From: Pseudogymnoascus destructans | Lineage: Eukaryota > Ascomycota > Leotiomycetes > Thelebolales > Thelebolaceae | Reading direction: 5' to 3' | Assembly: GCF_001641265.1 (NCBI RefSeq) | Contig: NW_020167520.1 | Span: forward strand, 1,426,001 to 1,490,000 | Length of the DNA: 64,000 bases | In this document: in pieces, positions 49,604 through 60,607 of the stretch | Layout of the letters: every line of letters starts with the position of its first letter | How positions within the stretch are numbered: position 1 is the stretch's first letter | Notes under the pieces: generated by a model | What the model was told of the DNA's origin: nothing | The model's input: only the letters and a program-made list of their open reading frames with translations | The model's database searches: none | Position numbers and translations under genes: made by a program

Positions 49604-50569
49604 TCATGTTTTGGCACCCATTGGTCGTCTGCGGCTGTGGTCTAGCTTCTTTGATGGCCTCTGTGTCTTTATATTTCGAGTTGAAAGCCATACTCTGTCT
49701 CCCACTTGATAGCGTGGTGCAGGTTTCCTTTTCTTGTTCGCGAAATGTTCCATTTTTGCTTGCGAGAGCGTGATTTCATCCTGCAGAAACTCCCAAACCT
49801 TTGCCATGGTCTGAGCTATGTTCTTGTGCTCTTGTTTGGCTTCGTAATATGCTTGCTGCTCTGTATTGAAGCTCATTCTTGGTTCATAGCCCTTGTTCGC
49901 AAAAAATGCACTTGTCTTGGTTGCATCTGATGGCAAACTGTTGGCAGCAAACTCCGCCATGCACAAGTATGAAAAACAATTGTCTTGAAGATAGTTCACA
50001 TGAGCTCGCAAGTAGCGTTTGAGCTCTGCATTGAATTGCTCAGTCTGTCCATCTGTTTCTGGGTGGAAGGCAGTTGAAAGTTTGGCTGAAATTTTCCAAA
50101 TTTTGCAGAGCAAACTCCAGACTTCTGCAATGAACTGAGGACCTCTGTCTGATATTATCGAGTTTGGTAGACCATGGTGCTTCCATACATGTCGAAGTAA
50201 GAGCTGTGCTGTAGCTTCTGCAGTAGTCCCTTCTTGCCCAGCGAAACACGGAATGAAATGTCTTTCTTTCGTCAACCTGCATGCAACAACCAAGATAGCA
50301 TTGTTCCCTTCACAGAGTGGTAATCCTGTCACGAAATCCATTGATATATCCATCCATGGTCGACTGTCAATAGGGATTGGTTGTAGAAGTCCATTGTAGG
50401 AATCTCGAGATGGTTTCGATCTTCGACAACTATGGCAGTTTTTGATATATCGAATTATTGTTTTGTCCATGTTTGGCCAGTAATAGTGCTGTTTCATGAC
50501 TCGCAGCATCTTTCCAGCTCCTGGATGTCCCATAGAAGGTTGTTCATGAACTTCTCTCAACAAGTCCAC
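49604..50569 (-). pseudogene. Ty3/gypsy integrase part of inner element
   Basis: Read leftward: LLREVHEQPSMGHPGAGKML, the HHCC finger end CHSCRRSKPSR, catalytic DISMDFVTGLP, IISDRGPQFIAEVW and NAELKRYLRAHV. The end PSKKLDHSRRRPMGAK then TGA shows truncation before any chromodomain. It was joined to the RT part at 51905 before the solo LTR came in; the interruption falls between VWVPETIQVD and LLREVHEQ. Confidence 0.9.
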
Positions 50570-50602
50570 TGTAACGCTGACTTCTAAACGATAGAAGGCA
50601 CA

Positions 50603-51421
50603 GCTACAAACGAGAGAGGCATGGATTGGATTCAGCACTTTGAGAAGCATACAAAGGCCCAGAGTGTTGGTGGTTATCGCTTGTTAGTCCTTGATGGTCA
50701 TGAGAGCCACCACTCAGATGAGTTTGAGGAGTACTGCAAGGAACACAACATTATTACGCTTTGTATGCCTGCTCACTCTTCTCATCTACTCCAGCCACTT
50801 GATGTTGGCTGTTTCGGCCCGTTAAAGCAGGCCTATGGTCGGCAAATTGAAGATATGATGCAGGCTCATATTTCTCATATTACAAAGGATGACTTCTTTC
50901 CTGCCTTCCACGCTGCATTTAACACTACAATGACGGAAAGTAACATTCGAGGCGGGTTCCGAGGGGCAGGGCTTCTTCCATTTGACCCTGAGAGAGTGAT
51001 ATCTACACTTGATCTTAAGTTAAGGACACCAACGCCTCCAAGCTCCAGCCCAGGTACTGCTCAACCTTGGGTTTCTCAGACACCAAACAACCCAATTGAA
51101 GCTATGTCACAGTCTACATTTATTAAAACTCGGATTTCACGCCATCAAAATAGCTCTCCAACCTCAATCTATGCAGCTGTTGACCAGTTTACTAAGGGTG
51201 CATCGCAAATAATGCATCAATTAGCACTGCTAAAGGCAGAGAACCAAAACCTACGACAGGCAAATGAAGTACTAAGCAAGCGCCGGAGAGCTAGGAAAAC
51301 ATGACTACAGCAAGGAGGATCACTTAGTCAACAAGGGGCGCAAGAGCTACAGGATGAGAGGGATGTTGTGCAGCAGGTAGAGCAGGAAATAAGGGCAAGC
51401 CGTGGTCGGAAGCCAAGGGAA
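50603..51421 (+). pseudogene. Pogo transposase fragment inside the solo LTR
   Basis: Encodes the second half of a P1-like transposase: RGMDWIQHFEKHTK, LVLDGHESHHS, LQPLDVGCFGPLK, then the coiled coil, with a TGA at 51302-51304 and sequence on to GRKPRE. The N-terminus and the terminal zinc knuckle are missing, and no TIR is seen at either edge, so it was captured by rearrangement rather than by transposition. Confidence 0.85.
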
Positions 51422-51618
51422 TATACTAGTAACGTGTTACTTGAAGCCTTTGTGTCTGATCCCCTGGCTCCTCTGATAAGTAAATTAGCACTGCTAAAGG
51501 CAGAGAACCAAAACCTACGACAGGCAAATGAAGTACTAAGCAAGCGCCGGAGAGCTAGGAAAAAGTTGAGCACGAAGCTCCTATCTAAGGAAATACTATC
51601 TACTTATATAGTGGGGTC

Positions 51619-51790
51619 GTGCCTAGTGGACTCTTGGGAACTCACTCGAGTCCTCGGAGTCCTGGACTCTTAGGATTCTTCTCATCATCCTGCGAGTCCG
51701 TCACGTGCCTAGTGGACTCCTGGGAACTCACTCGAGTCCTCGGAGTCCTGGACTCTTAGGACTCTTCTCATCATCCTGCGAGTCCGTCAC
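51619..51790. repeat. 86-bp tandem duplication in LTR U3
   Basis: Units 51619-51704 and 51705-51790 differ at about two positions. Each is full of GAGTCC/GGACTC motifs, contains CTCACTCGAGTCCTCGGAG, and ends with GTCCGTCACGTG across the junction. Confidence 0.9.
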
Positions 51791-51909
51791 GTGATACTTT
51801 CGGAACTACTATTCCCCGCTGCCCCTCCAGGTACCAGGGCCGGTCTCATGCGACCTCCCTCCTTCCTGTCCTGTAGTTGGCCAGCCTTCTTGTTCCGTCG
51901 TAACATCCA

Positions 51910-54202
51910 CCTGAATGGTTTCTGGCACCCAAACTCGATTTTGATATTCTAGCATGCCGTTTTTGAGTTCGCAATAAGCCAATGCAACCTCTTTGCTTGT
52001 TCGATCACCATTCTCAAGCTTCTGTAGTGTAGCCTTGCAGAATTTGTCTTCCAGTTGAGACTTTTGGATTTTCTCAAGAATTGTCATTTCTCTGATATGA
52101 GTTTCCACTGGAGCTAGCTGAGCTGTTTGGCCTTGTTCTTTGAGTTTCTGAATGTCTGGATGTAGCCTCGAAGGTGGTAGCAACACCTGAAGCTGTTGCT
52201 TTTGTCGATCATCCTCATCATTACCTTCTGGTCTGTCACCAGGCCTTCGAGTCAAAGCATCTGCTTTTCCATTTTGCTTCCCAGGCCTATAGATGATCTG
52301 GAAGTTGTATCGAGAGAAGAATTCAGCCCATCGAGCTTGTCTTCTTGTCAGCTTCTTGGTGGACATGAAGTATTCCAAGCTTTTGTGATCAGACAAGACT
52401 TGGACTGGAAAATCTGTCCCTTCAAGTTCTGGTCTCCATGCTTCGAAACATCTGATGATTGCAAGCAATTCCTTGTCATATATCTCGTAATTGCATTCTG
52501 CAGGTGCTAGCTTTTTCGAGAAGTATGCCACTGGATGTAGAACCCCTTGATCATCTTTTTGTGACAAGACTCCTGATGAGATGAAGTCTGAGGAATCTGC
52601 TTCGACATAGGCTGTCTTGTTTCTATCGAAATGCCTCAAGACAGGAGCTTCTGTGACTGTTTGTTTCAACAGCTCGAATGCAGTTTGGCATGCATGAGTC
52701 CATTCGAATATCTGATCCTTTCTGGTAAGGTTCACCAATGGCCTCATGATGCTGGAGTAATTTCGGATGAACCTTCGATAGAAATTGCAGAGTCCAATGA
52801 AAGCTTGCATATCCCTGAGCGATTTTGGAGTTCGCCATTCCAATATAGTAGAAACCTTTGCAGGGTCCATGTGAATGCCATTGACTCCCACGATGAGTCC
52901 TAGGAATTTGGTTTCTTGGACGAAAAACTCACATTTTGAGATATCTGCTTGCAGTCCAGCTTCTCGAAGCTTCTGTAGGACTTTCCTTATGTGCTCTGTA
53001 TGCTCCGCTCGAGTAGCACTGTAGATAAGAATGTCATCCATGTATGCGGTGACGAATTGGTTGAGGTAATCCATAAGGGTTTCATTCATGTACCTCTGGA
53101 ATGTTGCTGGACCATTTGTGAGTCCGAAGGGCATGACCTTGTATTTGTAGGATCCAAATCGAGTTCTGAATGTAGTGAGGTCTTCATCTTCTTCTGTCTG
53201 CATTCGAATTCGATTGAAGGCATGTCGAATGTCCAGTTTGGTGAGATATTTTGCTCCTATGACTTGGGCCAGCGTTTCATCAATGAGTGGTATGGGATAT
53301 CGATCCTTTTTCGTTATGGCATTTAGCTTCCTGTAGTCAACACAGAATCGAAGACCACCACCTGGCTTTCTCACAAACATAATGGGTGAAGAGTATGGGG
53401 CTTTGCTTGCTTCAATGAACCCTTTTGGCAAGTGCTCGAAGACATATTCTTCGACCAAATCAAGTTCTTCCTTTGACATATTCCAGAGTGGTGCATATCC
53501 CGGCTTTGCATCACCTTCGAGTTCAATATGATGGTCTGAAGGTCGATGGGGAGGTAGCTTGTCTGCTGCCATTTTTGAAAAAACATCCAAAAATTCATGA
53601 AATTCCTTCGGAAGGATCAGTCGAGAGTCAATTTCTTCAGTTTTGGTCTTGTTCTTGTGCTCGATTATGTCCTTCATTGATATAGCAAAGACTTGAGCTC
53701 CTCTTTGCTTCATGAGCATTCGAAATGGTGCTGCGCCAATCATTGCTATGGTGCAAGGTTTTGGTTTTTTCACTTTCGGAGCAGGTTCCGGAGGAGGCAT
53801 TTCTTTGGCTTTCTTCTTTGGCCTTTGTCTTTCGCTTTTAGATATAGGCTCTGTTTCGAGGGCTCGATCTGGTATAGAATGGTTGCAATAATCTCCAGTG
53901 AAGAGGACTTGATCATTGATCATATCGAGAACAACTCCATGTTGCTTCATCCAAGCTTTCCCGAGAATGATGGAATGTTTTCCCAGCGAAGTAATGAATA
54001 ATGGACATAGGCTTTCCACATGCTCTCCCACTTGTAGTAGAGGATATATAGCATGTGTGATAGCAGGGGCAGCCTCTCCATTGAATCCTTCAACTTGTTT
54101 TGGCTTCACAAGTTCGACTGGGGCTATCCCTTCGATTTCACATATTCTTTCTGCATCAGCAGCATTAATGAAGTTTCCACCTGTGGCACCAGTATCGATC
54201 AA
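51910..54202 (-). pseudogene. pol: Ty3/gypsy protease-RT-RNase H part of inner element
   Basis: Minus-strand frame with protease MIDTGATGGNFINAAD, RT core GLRFCVDYRKLNAITKKDRY and YMDDILIYS, and RNase H VEADSSDFISSGVLSQ and IYDKELLAI, ending VWVPETIQVD at the inserted LTR. The frame is open throughout, so disruption comes only from the LTR insertion and the loss of the 3' end. It is clearly diverged from the chromovirus pol. Confidence 0.93.
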
Positions 54203-54333
54203 TGCATGGACAATAGCTTTGTATTTTCCTATTCTACAAGTAGCTAAGAAAGGGGTGTCCGGATCAAAACTGGATCTCGAGGAAGAAGCTGCAATTCTGG
54301 CTGCACTGCCTCTAGTGATGACTTGTCTAGAGG

Positions 54334-55205
54334 CTATTCGTTTTCCGAATTGATGATAGACTCAGCTGTAGATACCTCATTCACTTGAGCTTTGAGCTTC
54401 TGGGGACAGTCTCGAGCTCGATGTCCATTTTGTCGGCATATGAAGCATTTCCCAAGTTTCATGAGCATTTCTTTTGCTGGATCTTGATGCGGTGGTCGAT
54501 ACAGCTTCTGCGTCTTGTTTTGCATGTTCGAATCCATTGTAGGTTGAGGGACTGAAGTTCGAAGTGCCTGGCCCTGATTTTGAGTTTGGCCCATGTTGTT
54601 CGAAAATGACTTTGGCTTCGAGCTTGAGGCGAATTTTCACAACCCAGTCTTCAAATGCTGGCTATCCCATCTGTGAGGATTGGAGGGTCTGGAATCCGAG
54701 CTGACAGTCGACTGTGAGAGTGGTGTCCTGGTTCATTCTTCAGAGCTTGTTGGGTTTGCTTTTCAAGATATTTCTGAATTGTTTGTTGCTCTGTGATTTG
54801 TTGCTCGTTGCTCTGGATCAGTTCCTGTAACTGGAGAATGGCATCATCCTTTTCAGCCAGTATCGAATTTGAGTCCTCTGCTAGGGCCAAATAGTCCCGA
54901 AGAATGTTCTTGTGCAAAGTCCATGCCATTTTCTGGTTGGCAACAGATAGTTTCTGGAATTCGTCAAAGGTTTCAACATTCCATTCAGCCTTTTCATGTC
55001 GATTTGCAAGTATAGATTCATGTCTCTCTTGAGCTGTTTTGCCCAGAGTATGAAGGAAGGTTTCGGATTTGAAATTAGGATCATGAAGTTCATTGGTTTG
55101 GTTTGCAGAGCTTGGAATTGATGCTCCTTCTGCCAGGGATTCCTGGTCTTGTTCTGGATCATTTCGAGCTGCCATTGCAGCTTTTTCTTCAGCAGTATAA
55201 GCCAT
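54334..55205 (-). pseudogene. gag: Gag of inner gypsy element, internally deleted
   Basis: From 55205 the protein has an acidic N-terminus and a coiled coil (LQELIQSNEQQITEQQ). It breaks at DPPILTDGIASI around 54651. The zinc knuckle CFICRQNGHRARDC is found at 54430-54470 in another frame. Sequence between DWVVKIRLKLEA and the knuckle is too short for a capsid domain, so the core of gag appears deleted. Confidence 0.8.
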
Positions 55206-55255
55206 AGCGAGTTGCTATTTCAATTTCGGTTTATATCGTCAAGTCAGACACATAT

Positions 55256-55810
55256 TGCCAAAGGCCCTATTGTGCAGTTGTTGGCCGTAGGAGCCACTCG
55301 AGAGGAGCGCACTTCCCTCACAGTTATATCCTTGTCGAGGGAGCGTTGTAAAAGGTCTGACTTGCGAAGGTGGTGTGTGTGTGTCGAGCTGACTGTCGAA
55401 AGCCAACTTTGAGGGGTTGCCTCGAGATCGTCCTGGAATCGACTTCCGGATAAGGTTTCTGGTTCTGGGGTTTTCAAAGAGTGGATTTCGATTTCGATTT
55501 CAGAAGAGGGTTCAGCTCAAAGAGCAGGAAAAGAGGTATAAGAGAGATTGAGTTTTATGTCACGGTTCACCAAGGCATAGGGCGCCAGTTGGGTATTATG
55601 AATTAAACTCAATCTAGAGAAGAAAGGAAAGAGAAGAGGAGCACTCGAGCAGTGGCTCGATCTATATACAGCTATTGTGGAGTGAATTCTCTTTAGTGAG
55701 ACCAGTTCTGAGAATTCACTCCACAACTGAAAACTTCACTCCAACCCCAGAAAGCTCCCCACACCCCTGAACCCCCACTCGAGCTGCAAGGTGCACTTGA
55801 TATCGTAACA
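55256..55810 (-). repeat. Probable 5' LTR of inner gypsy element
   Basis: On the minus strand a TGTTACGATATC start at 55810 interrupts the outer gag. The region between there and the inner gag start shows LTR-like composition and AATTCACTCCA/TGGAGTGAATTC inverted motifs (55679-55731). The inner boundary is uncertain because no second LTR survives for comparison. Confidence 0.5.
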
Positions 55811-55880
55811 TGTTCCAGGGAAGGGTTCTCTCTCCTGGGGTGGTGGACCGAGATCCCCGGTTGCTGCTGAAACTGCCCCT

Positions 55881-56894
55881 TCAGTTCGGGAAGTTGCCCT
55901 GAGGGGAGCTTCTTCCCTCCTTAGGCTTGTCTGAGGTAGGAGCCTTCTCTGTGACCCAACGGTTGGTCATTTCCAGCATCGCTAGGATATTGACGACAGC
56001 CTCCCTGTGGGTGGAGGAACGCTCGGCGTACCCTCCCTCAAGGAGCCGCTGCCTCATATCTGGGTGGATCTTCGTCAGGAGGTGGGTGGTCCTTTGGGAC
56101 TCGGTATATGGTTCCATTTCCCGTTCCAATTCCTCAAGGTACGTGACGAACTTACGGATACCCTGTCCCTTGCGCTGGTGGGCACCGTTATACGTAAGGG
56201 CCGCAATACGCTGTCGGTTGGCTGGGTCAACGTGGAGGTCGCGGAGGAACTCCTCGAACCCAGCGATATCCAAGGGGTCTGCGAAGCCCTCATCCTGGGA
56301 GGCGCAGCGGTTGTCCCATTCCTTCATAGGGTCGCCCTCGAGGTATTGGGCTGCGAAGGCCACCTTGGATTGTTCGGTCGGAAACATCCTAGGCTGGTAC
56401 CGGAAGGAGGTGCAGATTGAGGCCATGAATTCGTTGAGCTCCCTAGCCGACTCGCCCTTGTAGACCTTGGGGTCCTTGACCCTTCCGAAGGGTCTGTGGG
56501 CTGGCGTCGTCTCTGTCGACAGAGTAGAGGCTGTTCCCTGGGCTTCCTCGTCCGGAGGATTCTCCCACTCTTCCTCGCTGTCCTGGTGTCGCCTCTTCCG
56601 GCTTTCCTCTCGTATCCGGGCCTGCCTTTCCGTGAAGAGCCTCACTTCTTCAGGGTAGGCGCTATAGTCTTCGCCGTGCGACTGTCAGAATACTTGGAGG
56701 GCCTCTTCCATGGTGTTGAAGTAGGACTTTTCCTCATCTATTCGTCTCCGGAGGCTAGCCAGCTTCGAGGCCATCTCCTCTCTTGGGCTGTCAGCTTCCT
56801 GTGCTATAGGCCTCGGGGCAGGTTCTGTTGGTTCCGTCGAGGGTGTCGCTCCTTCGGAGGTCGCCCGGGTAATCCTCTTTTCCTGGCTTGCCAT
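55881..56894 (-). pseudogene. gag: Gag of outer gypsy-type element
   Basis: From 56894 (MASQEKRITRATSEG) to 55881. The Retrotrans_gag-like domain has DPKVYKGESARELNEFMASI, FAAQYLEGDPMKEWDN and RKFVTYLEELEREMEPY. One in-frame TGA at 56685-56687 divides it; the frame continues on both sides. The C-terminal zinc knuckle and pol are not found, since the inner element enters at ~55810. Confidence 0.82.
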
Positions 56895-56934
56895 CCTAAT
56901 CTGGTAGGCTGAATATAGGTTGAGTCAATAGAAT

Positions 56935-58094
56935 TGTAAAGGCGTAGGGCCCAGGGTGTCACGGGAGTTCAGGGAATCAGGTCAGGAGGCAGGAAGTAAG
57001 GGTTATATTGGTGTGAAGCACAATAGGTCTACGCTGATACAGCGACTATTGACTGGAGTGTCATACTGACATTCGTTGCACTCAGTTTGCTATCAAACTC
57101 AAGAGCAAACTTGGAAATCTCCTCCTCAAACCTACAAGTCACTATACATATTTTGGCCTATCACACCAACAACAAGAGCAATACTACTCAACGATTGCTA
57201 CAACCATCTATGATTCATTACACGTCATCGCTCCTTAGTTACTGGGCCGATATTACCACATAGCATATCTCTACAACCCTCTATGATTCATTACATGACA
57301 TCACTCATACTACCACATCACATATCTCTACCAACTAGAGGCCTAGGAGCATTAACGATAGCTCTAAAAGCTCCTACGAACCTCTATGATTCATTACATG
57401 TCATCGCTCTTTAGTTACCCACAAGATTGGTTAAGTTATGACATAATTTGTCTATGACATAATTTGTCTATAGGGGTACTCTGACCTTGGACCTCCTTTT
57501 ACTTCCTATAGGCTACGAACCTAAGAGATGGTTCTATGGGATTCTCTTACGTCGACTACAGTTACCAAGCCTGGTAAGTCATGGAAAGTCTTGGAAAATG
57601 AGAGAACTACACTCCTTTAGCATAAATAGGATTGCCCTTTCCTTAAGAAAGGGCAAGCAGACAATACAGTAAATCGACTATCACATACTTCCACGTCTTT
57701 TCTAGCTTCCAAGCATTCATCTTGTTACTCCTTGTTTCTGAAAAGTCAGTGAGGTGTTAACCTCTGACTTACCCCTGAGTTCCCAGACTCAACATTTGTT
57801 GCAACTTGTCTGAACCACTTCACTACATCACACACCTGATTGCTGCGTTGTGGAATAGTCTAAGCTACGACCCTTTGGCTCTGTTTTCTAAGACAGTGTG
57901 TTGTCTTAGTAAATTCATCCCTTCCTTGGGTGGCTAGATTCTCACATCTGGTGCACCCACCATTACATGGAGGCATCACTCCGAGCCTCCAGCCCCTTAT
58001 ATACAGGAACCCGTAGGCCCTAATTTACCGAGCCCGCCAGGTCCACTGTAAGAGCGTGACACCTCACGTGCCCTCACGTGAGGGCCGCCTTACA
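56935..58094 (-). repeat. 5' LTR of outer element, split by a solo LTR
   Basis: TGTAAAGG..CCTTACA, ~246 bp once the nested 909-bp LTR and its duplicated TGGAG are removed. It is similar to, but clearly diverged from, the LTR at 48250-48485, so the two may not be a pair from one insertion. Confidence 0.7.
57059..57967 (-). mobile_element. Solo copia-type LTR with TSD TGGAG
   Basis: 909 bp, TGTCATACTGAC..CACCATTACA, flanked by TGGAG at 57054-57058 and 57968-57972. It has two ATGACATAATTTGTCT units. Intact and least altered, so probably among the youngest insertions. Confidence 0.95.
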
Positions 58095-58279
58095 ATAGCT
58101 TACGGAAGTAAAAGCCAAGGCATTGTTATATTCGCGGATCTCCTTATGGAAGGCCCTCCCTCTTGGGTCCTGGTCCGTAAATAGCTTCTGTAAATATAAG
58201 GGGGGCATCCGTAACGTCAGAAGGTCTACATCTCCTTCCTTGCAGCATATCTCATACTGCTTATCCTGTGTAGTCTCTT

Positions 58280-58705
58280 CTACCCAGTGCAGGGCAGCGC
58301 AATATTCACACTCACGGTTAAGCTGACCAAGGTTATGCGGAGTAGCCTGTATAAAGGAAGAGAGAAAGCCAGGCGGCTTAGAGTGACGGACTGCAACGGG
58401 ATCCTCAATAACTTTAGACTGCGTAGGGTGTGGTAATATAAGTTGTGGCTGTCGTGGCGGCCGACCACGACGACGCCTTTGCGCTTGCGGTTGAATAGCG
58501 TCCGTAACGCCGTAAAAGGCGGTATGCTACCCGCAACGGGTGCTATAATACGTGGCGAGACCCTCCGTTGGGTACGGCAAAAAGTACGGGTAGAAGCGCA
58601 CGTAGAACAGGTCCCGTAGCGTCTTCCGAGCCGATTTGTACGGAAGAGTGACGCCTCGCGGAAGGCGTGGCAATACGTACACCGAATAGGGAGCGAAGAA
58701 CTCAT
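58280..58705 (-). CDS. Small Cys-rich basic ORF of unknown function
   Basis: ATG at 58705, 141 residues. The N-terminus has RCTYCHAF .. GTCSTCASTRTFC: two CxxC pairs and a C-x6 Cys, equal to part of the cluster in the two element-borne Cys-rich ORFs but with one Cys lacking. The rest is Arg/Leu-rich without motif. It lies just outside the outer element, beside a pogo fragment. It may be a mobile-element passenger or not a gene at all. Confidence 0.35.
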   Translation of the reverse strand: MSSSLPIRCTYCHAFREASLFRTNRLGRRYGTCSTCASTRTFCRTQRRVSPRIIAPVAGSIPPFTALRTLFNRKRKGVVVVGRHDSHNLYYHTLRSLKLLRIPLQSVTLSRLAFSLPLYRLLRITLVSLTVSVNIALPCTG

Positions 58706-58936
58706 CGCAAGCACCTATATAGCAGGCCTATATCTTCAAAAGCAACACAGAACACAGCTACAACTACAGATAGAACTACACGCAAAGTAAGGAGTTACGG
58801 ACAGGGGTTACGGACCGCTACGGGTCTAGGGCCGTAGGTGAAAAATTCTCATACACATTAGACCCCGTAAGGCAATAAGTGGGTTCTAGGCTAACGCAAC
58901 CAATCACAAATTTTGACGTTTAATAGCCAATCAATT
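58706..58936. other. Spacer, no gene seen
   Basis: Unassigned sequence between the Cys-rich ORF and a pogo end. Confidence 0.35.
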
Positions 58937-59146
58937 CTAGCACGTAAGATCCAACGAAGCAGCAGGGGTTGGCCATAAGACAGTATAGATTAGATTATAC
59001 TTTGCAACAATTCCAGCTCTTCGATCGTTCAATGTCGTACGAGGAACTCTGTAGATTTGAGCAACGCGACTAAGTTGTAATTGTGGATTCGTTTGAAGCA
59101 CTTGAAGTGCAAGAATCATATTTCTTCCTTCGTACGAATGTGTCAT
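58937..59146 (-). pseudogene. Pogo transposase N-terminal HTH fragment
   Basis: MTHSYEGRNMILALQVLQTN .. RVAQIYRVPRTTLNDRRAG is a psq-type HTH as in the other pogo copies. The match ends at ~59010. The region to its right, up to ~59260, holds GTCGCTTGTGAACTACGTTGACTTA, likely the element's TIR. Confidence 0.75.
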
Positions 59147-59276
59147 GTTTAAAAAAAAAGTTATTTAGATATAAAGTCAAATGTACGATGCTAAGAAAAA
59201 TATGACGGGTTGCTTGGGATGGCGGGTCGCTTGTGAACTACGTTGACTTATACGCTTTATAAATAACTAATCGTGA

Positions 59277-59797
59277 TTATAATTGATTTTCTAACCCTGC
59301 TCCGAACACATTTTCTCCCACTCCTAGGCTGAGTCGGCGTCCCACCGCTCCTTGCCTGGTCGTGAAGGTCATACTACCATAGCAGGAAGCGGTTCCATCC
59401 CAATGTAGTATCAAATAGATCGACTGGATACTCGCGGGAGGCATGGATGGGCGCCTAATACTCTCGGCGAGTATCCAGGAGTACCATAATAGGTTCTCGC
59501 TGCTTGGTTCCATAGCTGTGTGCTCATAAGGAGGTGACATAACAGACGACCCAAACATGCAGCTTGGCTCGCATGATCACCCATCTCCCAGATCCAGCTA
59601 TTAAGCACAGGAATATACCCCTCTGCAAGATGCCGAAGCCTGATATCTCCATCATACAGATATAGTTTGTCACATTTAATGAGTTGATGACGATTTCTAG
59701 CATCGTAGCAAGGCACTCCCAATTTTCTCGGCACGGTGGGTTTCTCGCTACACTATATTCTAGATATCTACTCGAGCTCTCCTGCATTCCTGTCATC
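59277..59797. other. Possible decayed coding region, not identified
   Basis: Overlapping minus-strand frames (for example KCDKLYLYDGDIRLRHLAEG followed by YIPVLNSWIWEMGD) look coding-like, but no frame is complete and I do not recognise the family. It abuts the 3' end of the methyltransferase gene. Confidence 0.3.
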
Positions 59798-60607
59798 TCA
59801 TACTATTGGCTTCGAAGCCTTGAAAAGCAAAACACAGCCCTCCACTCTTGATTCCACCTTTTCAAAGTTCCTCTCCAGCGCCTCGACAAACAGCTTCTCC
59901 GTGTCCCCAGAATTTGAAAAAATCCCTTTCTTATTGTACGAACCCATCAAAGCACTCGCGAACCAGTTGAAGTGGACATTCCCACCCTGGCCCAGGATAG
60001 TTGCGCCATACAAGGTGCCATCCGCAGTAAGGTGCGTTTTGAGATTCTCAAAGATACGGGATTTGGCGGAACAAGGTCCTGGGACACAATGCAGCAAGTA
60101 AAACAGGGAGATCGAGTCGAACTTCTCTTTTCCCGTTGCCTCATCTCCTACGCTTCCATTGCTCGACTTTAGAGGTAAAGTCTCGAATGCATCCGCTGCA
60201 ACGGTCCGGGCCGGGGCGAGTGTGGGCTGCGCAGCTTTGATGCGTGCTGCTGCAGTGGATAGGCAGTTAGGGTTCAGATCAACAAGTGTGATCTGTTGAG
60301 TGTTGTATCTGTCGGCACTTGGGGTGGTGGGCTGGTCCAAAACGGCCTTCGCAAGGAAGTATCCCGTTCCTACGCCGACATCCAAGTGATTTGACGAGAA
60401 ATTGGCCTTGAAAAAGGGGAGCAGGATGCTCGAGGTTGGACAGCGCCAGGCATAGCTGTTGCTAATGCCGAGGACCCAGATGTCGTAGATATTCAGCACC
60501 CAGGAATTGTAGATATAGGCGCCCAAGCTCCGCTTTTCCTTGGTGTCATCGTCCAACCCTGAGGAAGACGATAGGGTGGTCTGGTGGGTCTCATGTGAGG
60601 CAGCCAT
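59798..60607 (-). CDS. Class I SAM-dependent methyltransferase
   Basis: 269 residues, single exon, ATG at 60607. The Rossmann glycine motif is HLDVGVGTGYFLA (~residue 75-87), then an acidic strand end ITLVDLNPNCL (motif II Asp binding the SAM ribose) and FDSISLFYLLHCVPG (motif IV region), followed by FENLKTHLTADGTLYGATIL. The start TKEKRSLGAYIYNSWVLNIYD is typical of a fungal group often seen as stand-alone or secondary-metabolism methyltransferases. No synthase or other pathway gene is adjacent, so the substrate cannot be assigned. Confidence 0.85.
   Translation of the reverse strand: MAASHETHQTTLSSSSGLDDDTKEKRSLGAYIYNSWVLNIYDIWVLGISNSYAWRCPTSSILLPFFKANFSSNHLDVGVGTGYFLAKAVLDQPTTPSADRYNTQQITLVDLNPNCLSTAAARIKAAQPTLAPARTVAADAFETLPLKSSNGSVGDEATGKEKFDSISLFYLLHCVPGPCSAKSRIFENLKTHLTADGTLYGATILGQGGNVHFNWFASALMGSYNKKGIFSNSGDTEKLFVEALERNFEKVESRVEGCVLLFKASKPIV

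Larger units (their letters stand above)
50570..51904 (-). mobile_element. Solo chromovirus-type LTR containing shuffled pogo pieces
   Basis: On the minus strand it starts TGTTACGACGG (51904) and ends CAGCGTTACA (50570), flanked by TCCAC at 50565-50569 and 51905-51909, a true 5-bp target duplication inside pol. The downstream half resembles the chromovirus LTR, while the U3 differs and holds an 86-bp tandem duplication. Inside lie a ~0.8-kb pogo fragment, an inverted piece of LTR (51422-51484) and a second short copy of pogo sequence (51485-51562). Confidence 0.85.

Noticed and set aside
57487..57672. 61-codon frame also found at 33224-33409
   Set aside because: Lies inside copia-type LTRs and is repeated only because the LTR is repeated.
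48250..58094. Left and right LTRs as one simple full-length element
   Set aside because: The LTRs are clearly diverged, no shared target duplication was found, and the interior holds a second element's gag and pol; only a tentative outer/inner model is offered.
59798..60607. Secondary-metabolite gene cluster around the methyltransferase
   Set aside because: No synthase, oxidase or regulator is adjacent within the window.
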